In this document: positions 24,213-29,966 of the stretch, piece after piece | How the letters are laid out: the number at the start of each line of letters is the position of its first letter | Position numbering within the stretch: the first letter of the stretch is position 1 | Assembly (NCBI GenBank): GCA_019242465.1 | Contig: JAFAVL010000132.1 | Span: 1 to 29,966, forward strand | From: Chroococcidiopsidaceae cyanobacterium CP_BM_RX_35 | GTDB lineage: Bacteria > Cyanobacteriota > Cyanobacteriia > Cyanobacteriales > Chroococcidiopsidaceae | Length of the DNA stretch: 29,966 nt | Direction: 5' to 3' | Translations under genes and position numbers: made by a program | Notes under the pieces: generated by a model | What the model was told of the DNA's origin: nothing | Database searches by the model: none | Seen by the model: only the letters and a program-made list of their open reading frames with translations

Positions 24213-25505
24213 ATGCATAATCCCACTCCTACACCAAATACTACCCAAAAAGTTATCTACTTGGACTACTTAAGGATATTTGCTTGTTTGGGAGTTTTTG
24301 CCTGTCACTTATGGGCAGGAAGCCTTTTATATATTCATAATGAGGTTAGTACCCTAAATCTTCAGTTACCACCCTCCGAATGTTTAGGGATGCATGGAGA
24401 TGGCTTGTACAAATGTGGATTTAATGCACTTTTTGTACTTCCTAATGATAACTGGAAGAATTTTTTATTCAACTGTTTTAATGTAATATTTGGAGCGGGA
24501 TATCAAGGAGTTCATCTTTTCTTTATTCTTAGTGGCTTTGGCTTAACCTTCTCTGGTCTTCTTAAAAAAAATATTCGTATCAAATGGATTGAATTTCTTA
24601 AAAAAAGATTTCTAAGGTTATACCCGTCTTACTGGATCGTCTTAGCAATTTTTTTAGCTATCGAGTCTTTCCATTACAAAAACCCATTGGGGGCACTAAA
24701 GACTTACTTTCTTGGTTCAATCTTTCTGAATGTTATTCCTGCAACATGGTTTATACCAATAATATTACAGCTTTATCTACTGTTTCCACTTCTTTTCTAT
24801 TTCCTTAATAAGCTAAGTATAAGAAAATTTTTGATTTGGAGTTTGATTGTTAAGGCTATTAGTAGTGCAATTATTATTGTTGCATCAGAATTCTTATATG
24901 GCAAGATTTTGGGATTTGGAGACGGAGCGCTTGCACCTGGGGGAATTGCTCTCACCAGATTATTTGAATTCTGCTTTGGAATGGCACTTGCAAAAATTTT
25001 CATCTCTCAAGGATGTTCACTCAATATATTCAGATGGTTCCGGCAAGCAAAAATTATAATGCTAGGTTTTTTCTTAGAAATAGCAGGTTTGTTCTTATCA
25101 ATGAAATTTGTCGGTTTAGACTTTAATAGTCATATTATCCCTTTTGGTCTGTTTGTATCTGATGCTCTCATAGGTGTTGGTATATTTATTCTATGCTTGA
25201 ACTTTGCTTTCCTTATTCATATAATTGTGCGAACAGTAAAAACAGCATGGATCGATAAAATAAGTAGTAGTACTTATGAGGCATATCTGATTCACGGCTG
25301 CTTATTAGGTTACTTTGAAAACTTATTGTTCATGCCTATCTTAAAATCATTAAATTCTCAAAATAGCTATTTGATAACTTGCTTTCTCTACTTGATAATT
25401 CTGTTCGTTTTTTCCTTTTCAAACTTATTTTTAGGCTATTACCTACTAAAGTTGAAATCTTATTTAGTTAAAACGTATGCTTCTATGAAGCTGTCACGGG
25501 GGTAG
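24213..25505 (+). CDS. Acyltransferase-3 family membrane protein
   Basis: This is a 430-aa multi-pass membrane protein with about ten hydrophobic segments. The N-terminal signature YLDYLRIFACLGVFACHLW has the arginine and histidine typical of acyltransferase-3 proteins (OafA/NodX type), which O-acylate surface sugars. Other matches are GVHLFFILSGFGLT, KKRFLRLYPSYWIV, WFIPIILQLYLLFPLL and, near the C-terminus, STYEAYLIHG. The ATG at 24213 is chosen over TTG at 24180. The gene is clearly AT-richer than its neighbours, suggesting horizontal gain. Its stop is 21 bp from the stop of a convergent SGNH hydrolase gene; the two activities are often fused or paired in acetyl transfer to polysaccharides. 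The substrate is not determined. Confidence 0.9.
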   Translation: MHNPTPTPNTTQKVIYLDYLRIFACLGVFACHLWAGSLLYIHNEVSTLNLQLPPSECLGMHGDGLYKCGFNALFVLPNDNWKNFLFNCFNVIFGAGYQGVHLFFILSGFGLTFSGLLKKNIRIKWIEFLKKRFLRLYPSYWIVLAIFLAIESFHYKNPLGALKTYFLGSIFLNVIPATWFIPIILQLYLLFPLLFYFLNKLSIRKFLIWSLIVKAISSAIIIVASEFLYGKILGFGDGALAPGGIALTRLFEFCFGMALAKIFISQGCSLNIFRWFRQAKIIMLGFFLEIAGLFLSMKFVGLDFNSHIIPFGLFVSDALIGVGIFILCLNFAFLIHIIVRTVKTAWIDKISSSTYEAYLIHGCLLGYFENLLFMPILKSLNSQNSYLITCFLYLIILFVFSFSNLFLGYYLLKLKSYLVKTYASMKLSRG

Positions 25506-25526
25506 AAAAGAAATTTGGAGAGTGAA

Positions 25527-27044
25527 CTATTGCCCGTATGATTTGTTCGGCTTCACTTCATCTATCACCGAATGTCCTCTGACATTCGCTTCAATCAGTG
25601 GTGGCTTGTAAACACGGATAGCAGTAATAGGTACATCACGGGAGCCATCAACGATGAGTTGCAATGTGTGTTTTTCATTCTTCAGTCCCTGAGCTAGAGT
25701 TACAGCAGACTCGTGCGTCGGACTCTCTACAGGCGGCATGCGGTAGACATCCGTTCCCAGCAGCATTGAGTGAAACTTCAATTCATAACCTGGCTTAATT
25801 GGTGATTTTTTGCCGCGTCCTGTCGAGAGCCACCAGTCTTGAGGAAGGATGACCACCCTACCCGAGGAGGAGACAAATTTCTCTACGTTTGTTCCCTGTC
25901 CGTCCAAGCCAGTCTTTGAACCAATAAGCTTAAAGGTGAAGTGTAATTTTTTTTCATTTCCTTCCAGCACTGTCTGTACACTTGTAACTATCAGCCTCCA
26001 GTCTTCGTCCACGGGAGGCTTATTCCAGGAGATCCGTAAGGGGGCACTGACATCCCACGGCCAATCCCTAGATACTCCTGCGTTAGCACGAGTAAATACG
26101 TAAAGTTCTGGAATCTCTGACGGGCGTTTACCATCGATCAGAACCCTTGCCTCTGTTCTTCCTGAACTGCCAGCGATCGCATCCACACGATTACCGATAA
26201 AATTCAGTGTTAATCGACTGTTCTTGAATCGCACGTCCTTGCCAATCTTGTAAAGCTTCACCCGATCTGACCAATCGTCTACTGCCTTGGGGTTAGCGAT
26301 CAGGTATGGTTCGACAAGTTTTGCCATCAAAAAGCGACCCTGAGCGTTTAGGTGTACGCCGTCAATGAGTAGCTGGTTCGGCTGATAATGGTTTTCCAGC
26401 AGATATTGGCGCCAGCCAGAGCGGACATCTACTAGTTCACAGCGATACCGCTGTGCGATCTTTGGTAGGAAATGTTCGTTCATGAAGGCTGTCCAACCAG
26501 TATCCAATTGATTTGGGTCTGATCTGCCGTCATAGTGATCGGTTTGCATCGCTATATCTGCCGTGGTAAGTGTGCGCATTTTGACAATTAACTGCTCATA
26601 GGCATCGTGCGCACCATACACGTGGAAAATAATCAGATCGGGGTAAAACGATAGGAGATCGCGGTCGGCATTAAGTACCAACAGCTGAGAGGGAAACCCA
26701 CCGATAGCTAAGTTTTTTGCAACGATGATCGCGTTAGGAAAGCGGTGCTGTAGGTCAGCAGTCACGTCCTTCCACCAATCCTGACGAGTAATCGACTGTC
26801 CGTAAAATAATATGCGCACGATGTTGTGGTGCCGCGGTGTGCTACTAGAGAGCAGGCGCATCGACCGCGCTAGGTGCAACCCTAAGTTTGAGGTGTCCGC
26901 TGGTGTAGGGAGCGGATACGTAGGTTTTTCCTCTATGACTCGATCGCTGCTGTAATAGAGCGGTCCTTTCGCAGCGAAGAGAGCTGAGCTAATTGAGAGT
27001 GGCAGTAAGATAGCAATCAGCCAGCGGAGTATCAGTTTTTCCAT
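25527..27044 (-). CDS. Secreted SGNH/GDSL-like hydrolase
   Basis: The 505-aa protein begins with a signal peptide or membrane anchor (LILRWLIAILLPLSISSALF). An SGNH esterase domain spans about residues 74-255. Ser84 lies in LFYGQSITR, the oxyanion-type glycine region in NLAIGGFPS, the block III equivalent in HVYGAHDAYE and the catalytic Asp228/His231 pair in DGVHLNAQG. Block III lacks the usual Asn of GxND, so activity may be modified. The C-terminal 240 residues look beta-rich and may bind carbohydrate. Likely activity is esterase or deacetylase on polysaccharide. The start codon directly abuts the mazG stop (TAG then ATG), so translation is probably coupled. It converges on the acyltransferase gene. 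Confidence 0.85.
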   Translation of the reverse strand: MEKLILRWLIAILLPLSISSALFAAKGPLYYSSDRVIEEKPTYPLPTPADTSNLGLHLARSMRLLSSSTPRHHNIVRILFYGQSITRQDWWKDVTADLQHRFPNAIIVAKNLAIGGFPSQLLVLNADRDLLSFYPDLIIFHVYGAHDAYEQLIVKMRTLTTADIAMQTDHYDGRSDPNQLDTGWTAFMNEHFLPKIAQRYRCELVDVRSGWRQYLLENHYQPNQLLIDGVHLNAQGRFLMAKLVEPYLIANPKAVDDWSDRVKLYKIGKDVRFKNSRLTLNFIGNRVDAIAGSSGRTEARVLIDGKRPSEIPELYVFTRANAGVSRDWPWDVSAPLRISWNKPPVDEDWRLIVTSVQTVLEGNEKKLHFTFKLIGSKTGLDGQGTNVEKFVSSSGRVVILPQDWWLSTGRGKKSPIKPGYELKFHSMLLGTDVYRMPPVESPTHESAVTLAQGLKNEKHTLQLIVDGSRDVPITAIRVYKPPLIEANVRGHSVIDEVKPNKSYGQ

Positions 27045-27884
27045 CTATTCTAAATGCTTTGCCAGTTGGGCTTTAGCCTGCTGCCATAGCGTTTCCAACT
27101 CGTCTAATGTGTAATCAGACAAGGGACGGTCAGCAACCGCTTCCACAAGTTCTAAGCGCTGAATAAATCGCTGATTGGTGCCCTGCAAAGCCTCAGCTGG
27201 GTCGAGGTGATACCAACGGGCGAGATTGATGAGAACAAATAGCAAATCTCCCAGTTCTGCTTGTTGACGTTCGGGTGTTTCCTGAGCGATCGCCTGTTGG
27301 AATTCGGCGAGTTCTTCTTGAAATTTTGCCCAAACACCATCGACGTTCTCCCATTCGAAACCTGCTGCTGCCGCCTTCTGAGAAATCTTCATCCCTCCTA
27401 CTAAAGGGGGTAGTGTCTGAGCATAGCGGTTGAGTTTAGGACTGAGTTGTTGGTTAGAAGCGGTATCCCCTTTCTCTGTGGCTTTGATTTGCTCCCAGTT
27501 TTGCCGCACTTCATCAACACTTTGGACTTTGACATCCCCAAAAACATGAGGATGACGACGAATCAGCTTTTGCGTGATTCCTTCAGCTACTTCTTTGAGG
27601 CTAAACTTATGCTCTTCAGCAGCGATCTGAGCTTGCAGGACAACCTGTAAGAGCAAGTCGCCTAGTTCTTCTTGAATAGCACTTGTCTCGCCAGTGCGAA
27701 TTGCATCTACCACCTCATAAGCTTCTTCAATTACATAAGGTGCAAGTGTCTGGGGCGTTTGAGCCAAATCCCACGGACAACCACCATTGGGTGATCGCAA
27801 CTGACCAACGACATCAATGAGTTGTTGCAGTGCTGCTAGCGTAGTGGGACTATCGAACGGGGTCGATTCCTGAAGGTTAGACAT
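27045..27884 (-). CDS. mazG: Nucleoside triphosphate pyrophosphohydrolase
   Basis: MazG hydrolyses nucleoside triphosphates to monophosphate and pyrophosphate and removes abnormal or excess nucleotides. The 279-aa product has the N-terminal MazG domain with LRSPNGGCPWDLAQTPQTLAPYV, EEAYEVVDAI and EELGDLLLQVVLQAQIAEE-like (here IAAEE). RRHPHVFG and WEQIKATEK follow. A second MazG domain has LAEFQQAIAQ and ELGDLLFVLINLARW. This two-domain layout and length match E. coli MazG. It follows the DUF2227 gene after 26 bp and its stop abuts the SGNH hydrolase start, so the three form a likely operon with no clear functional link. Confidence 0.96.
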   Translation of the reverse strand: MSNLQESTPFDSPTTLAALQQLIDVVGQLRSPNGGCPWDLAQTPQTLAPYVIEEAYEVVDAIRTGETSAIQEELGDLLLQVVLQAQIAAEEHKFSLKEVAEGITQKLIRRHPHVFGDVKVQSVDEVRQNWEQIKATEKGDTASNQQLSPKLNRYAQTLPPLVGGMKISQKAAAAGFEWENVDGVWAKFQEELAEFQQAIAQETPERQQAELGDLLFVLINLARWYHLDPAEALQGTNQRFIQRLELVEAVADRPLSDYTLDELETLWQQAKAQLAKHLE

Positions 27885-27910
27885 TCTGGGATGCTAAATG
27901 GCTAAAGTGG

Positions 27911-28507
27911 TTAATACTTTTGACGATTTTTAGCCACTGCTGATTTAGAGCGGCGACTGACACGAGGCGGCGATTTATGCTTCTTCATTTTGCCACGAGG
28001 CTGCATCCTCCCTCCCTGATTTTTGCAGCGTTTATAGGTGGAACTGCTCCAGTCACTCACAACATGGCTCATAGCTCCGAGTTCCAATCCCAACGTGAGC
28101 GCTAGCCACTCGGTGCTGTGGTGAGTGAGTGACGCGATTGCTGACTGAGCCAGCACCTGCCACTTCCACTGCATACACCACACCGGAGTCGTTATACCAA
28201 TAAAAATTCCCAGCCAGGTTGCGAGATATAGCACCCGCAGCGTTGTGCCGATAATTGGTCCATGGGATAGCAGCGATCGATGACGCAGTAGCTTTTGGTA
28301 GGGTAGCCAAATCCACCGCACCCAACCCCAGCGCTTGTATTGCACAGAGTGCAGATCTAAGTCAGGACCAAACATCAACCCACTGAACAAGAATGCTCCA
28401 GCGACTAACAGAGTGAGTTTGCTACTCTGAGTTTGTTCAAAGGTAATACCAGTGACTAAGGGCAAGCTCCATAGAGTAATGCGATCGTGCGTCCGACCAG
28501 AGGGCAT
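27911..28507 (-). CDS. DUF2227 family metal-binding membrane protein
   Basis: This is a 198-aa protein with the N-terminus MPSGRTHDRITLWSLPLV, a membrane segment, then DLDLHSVQYKRWGWVRWIW and KLLRHRSLLSHGPIIGT. The conserved histidines and aspartates (HD near residue 7, DLDLH, HRSLLSHG) are the reason the family is called putative metal-binding. A second hydrophobic region and DWSS near residue 150 follow. The last 40 residues are very basic (KKHKSPPRVSRRSKSAVAKN). Such proteins are common in cyanobacteria; function is unknown. It lies first in the run leading to mazG and is divergent from the tRNA gene. Confidence 0.82.
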   Translation of the reverse strand: MPSGRTHDRITLWSLPLVTGITFEQTQSSKLTLLVAGAFLFSGLMFGPDLDLHSVQYKRWGWVRWIWLPYQKLLRHRSLLSHGPIIGTTLRVLYLATWLGIFIGITTPVWCMQWKWQVLAQSAIASLTHHSTEWLALTLGLELGAMSHVVSDWSSSTYKRCKNQGGRMQPRGKMKKHKSPPRVSRRSKSAVAKNRQKY

Positions 28508-28574
28508 GAAGTTCAGCTCTATACCGTTAGCAGGCTATTTCCCCAAATTGTCGCTCTTTCTCGTAGCAGTTTGC

Positions 28575-28580
28575 TATAAT
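28575..28580 (+). promoter_or_regulatory. Likely -10 box of tRNA-Val
   Basis: A perfect TATAAT lies 20 bp before the tRNA 5' end. No well-spaced -35 is evident. A match by chance is possible in this AT-rich spot. Confidence 0.45.
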
Positions 28581-28600
28581 AAGGTCTCGTATATGAAATT

Positions 28601-28672
28601 GGGCGGTTAGCTCAGCGGTAGAGCGCCTGCCTTACAAGCAGGACGCCACTGGTTCGAATCCAGTACTGCCCA
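28601..28672 (+). tRNA. tRNA-Val (anticodon TAC)
   Basis: The acceptor arms GGGCGGT (28601-28607) and ACTGCCC (28665-28671) pair with one G-U, followed by the discriminator A. The D arm is GCTC...GAGC. The anticodon stem CCTGC/GCAGG holds loop CTTACAA, with anticodon TAC for valine codons GTA and probably GTG. The T arm is ACTGG/CCAGT around TTCGAAT. CCA is not encoded, as is usual in cyanobacteria. It is a 72-nt single tRNA with no cluster. Confidence 0.97.
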
Positions 28673-28831
28673 TTTAGATTATGTTGCAAGAATCGGTGAC
28701 GGTTTATATGGAAGTAGTATTTGTACTTACTGCGTCTGGCTAGCAACAACCCTTCTATGGATACCAAATCTCTTTTCAAGTGGAGCCAGTGGCAGTCCTC
28801 CTATAATAAAAGTGACGCGGTCCATCTCCCC

Positions 28832-29599
28832 ATGTCCAATCCCTTTCCGGGCATGAATCCCTATCTAGAACAGCCAGAATTCTGGTCTGATTTTCATGCT
28901 CAATTGGTTGCCGCTTGTGCCCGTGTCCTCGCGCCACAACTTCTCCCAAAGTATCGCGTCGTCACAGATAAGTGGATCTACAAGATCGCCAACACAGCGA
29001 TGATTGGCATTGGTCGCCCGGATATCAGCATCCAAAAACGGCAGAATGAATCCTCTAGTAATGCAATTGCCACCGCTCAATCCACTGTTTCTGTTCAACC
29101 TATCCCTGTGCAAATTCCCTTACTAGAGGAAGTTCAACAGTCCTACCTAGAAGTGCGAGATGCTGCTACACGAGAAGTCATTACTGCCATCGAAGCGATC
29201 TCTCCTGCTAATAAACGCAGCGATGGAAGGCGAAAATATGAAACTAAGCGTCAAGGTATTTTAGAAAGCCTCACTCACCTCGTCGAGATCGATCTCCTGC
29301 GCGATGGCGAACCGTTACCACTGGAAGCCGACCTAGCGGAGAGTCACTATCGCATTTTAGTCAGTCGTTCTCACACCCGCCCGATCGCTGATTTGTATGC
29401 CTTTAATGTGTGTGATCGCATTCCCCATATTCCAATTCCCCTACGTCCACATGACCCTGAAGTGCTTTTAGATTTGCACGAGATTCTCAATTCCCTATAT
29501 GAACAATTAGGCTATACGTACTTCATTGACTACTGCCAAAATCCGCCGTTCCCTTGGATAAGGGAGGATGTGCAAGCATGGATATCAACCTCTCCATGA
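28832..29599 (+). CDS. DUF4058 family protein
   Basis: This is a 255-aa soluble protein of a family expanded in cyanobacteria and Chloroflexi. The N-terminus MSNPFPGMNPYLEQPEFWSD is diagnostic, followed by FHAQLVAACARVLAPQLLPK and YLEVRDAATREVITAIEAIS. Later parts have NKRSDGRRKYETKRQGIL and a C-terminal DLHEILNSLYEQLGY. An upstream TTG at 28721 could add 37 residues, but the family start is the ATG at 28832. Function is unknown; the central DxxTREVVTxIE-type motif has been compared with nuclease-like folds, which is only suggestive. TATAAT at 28802-28807 could be part of its promoter. It follows the tRNA gene on the same strand. Confidence 0.88.
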   Translation: MSNPFPGMNPYLEQPEFWSDFHAQLVAACARVLAPQLLPKYRVVTDKWIYKIANTAMIGIGRPDISIQKRQNESSSNAIATAQSTVSVQPIPVQIPLLEEVQQSYLEVRDAATREVITAIEAISPANKRSDGRRKYETKRQGILESLTHLVEIDLLRDGEPLPLEADLAESHYRILVSRSHTRPIADLYAFNVCDRIPHIPIPLRPHDPEVLLDLHEILNSLYEQLGYTYFIDYCQNPPFPWIREDVQAWISTSP

Positions 29600-29907
29600 G
29601 CAAGGTTCAATAAATTAAGCTGGCTATTTTGGAAGTCGCTGGCGCTTTTACAGGCGTTGCCTTGAGAAGAGTTATAGTGCCTTGACCACCGCATCAAGTA
29701 TTGCTGCTCCCTTGTAGCAAGCCAGAAGCTGTATAGAAAATTACTGTAAAAATTTACGCTATACTCTTTCGCTTGATAGACCACTAAGATCAGTCGTATA
29801 GTTAAATTTTTATGTAGAAGAGACGAGCATAGCTATTTAGGTTCCTGGTTTAGCATCTGGTTGGACTAGGGGCTTTTTTTGTAAATTTTTTAGGAAGACA
29901 CCAACTA
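29600..29907. other. Intergenic region without a recognised gene
   Basis: This 308-bp stretch follows the DUF4058 gene. I see no convincing coding sequence. Its right end holds a terminator-like hairpin (29839-29880) that is 240 bp from the nearest plus-strand gene, so a small RNA upstream of it is possible. Confidence 0.5.
29839..29880 (+). terminator. Intrinsic terminator with no assigned gene
   Basis: AGGTTCCTGGT (29839-29849) can pair with ACTAGGGGCTT (29865-29875) through an 11-bp stem containing several G-U pairs, with a 15-nt loop. T residues run 29874-29880. It points in the plus direction. It may end the DUF4058 transcript or an unannotated small RNA. Confidence 0.5.
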
Positions 29908-29966
29908 CTAGGATGGTGACGCCCCAAGATCAGCATGAATAATTTCGATCGCATCCTTTAGCCAAT
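29908..29966 (-). CDS. Possible C-terminal end of a gene cut by the window edge
   Basis: Reading the minus strand from the window edge gives WLKDAIEIIHADLGASPS and then TAG at 29910-29908. The residues form a plausible amphipathic helix and an ordinary C-terminus, and the frame stays open to the edge. Only 18 complete codons are visible, so this is a weak call and no family can be named. Confidence 0.35.
   Translation of the reverse strand, partial: WLKDAIEIIHADLGASPS

Noticed and set aside
29530..29784. 84-codon minus-strand frame after the DUF4058 gene
   Set aside because: It overlaps the conserved DUF4058 C-terminus in antisense and has no recognisable features or ribosome binding site.

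Overview
This window is chromosomal DNA from a cyanobacterium. The evidence is a photosystem II cytochrome c-550 gene (psbV), Ycf23, a cyanobacterial-type PEP carboxylase, DUF4168 and DUF4058 proteins, a PEP-CTERM protein, and many copies of the HIP1 octamer GCGATCGC (for example at 159-166, and near 2236, 7260, 10109, 15212, 18650, 23902, 26173 and 27286). Gene content and the dense small palindromic repeats suggest a large-genome freshwater or terrestrial lineage (Nostocales or Chroococcidiopsis-like) rather than a marine picocyanobacterium. The exact genus cannot be read from the sequence.

Layout. From about 9277 down to 92 every gene is on the minus strand. In transcription order they are: a FetB-like permease, a short-chain dehydrogenase, a two-gene succinyl-CoA-ligase-like pair (4-bp overlap), a receiver protein with a C-terminal membrane anchor, leuB, a small unknown gene followed 7 bp later by the prepilin peptidase gene, accD, a small IF2_N-like gene, and psbV. 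A plus-strand DegT-family aminotransferase gene (9487-10647) converges on a minus-strand run of ppc, a DUF4090-like gene and ycf23 (15055-10785). Next come a small membrane-like protein and a secreted RlpA-family protein (minus), then purM (plus), an inositol-monophosphatase-family gene (minus), murI and a secreted DUF4168 protein (plus). The right part is more accessory: a four-repeat PEP-CTERM protein and a TPR protein (minus), a small membrane protein and an AT-rich acyltransferase-3 (plus), then a DUF2227 - mazG - SGNH-hydrolase run (minus), a tRNA-Val(TAC) gene and a DUF4058 gene (plus). A partial minus-strand reading frame touches the right edge.

Housekeeping genes cover fatty-acid synthesis (accD), leucine synthesis (leuB), anaplerotic carbon fixation (ppc), purine synthesis (purM), cell-wall D-glutamate (murI), nucleotide-pool cleaning (mazG) and type IV pilin processing. 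They are mixed rather than grouped into one pathway.

The most striking structure is a family of short G+C-rich palindromes with 3-4 nt loops, some enclosed by a second, outer inverted repeat. Stem sequences differ between copies while pairing is kept. Copies lie between genes (20864-20905, 22586-22726, 10690-10784), at the C-terminal end of ycf23, and apparently in frame inside ppc and rlpA. These elements, the membrane-anchored receiver protein and the tandemly duplicated accD 3' end are the observations most worth following.
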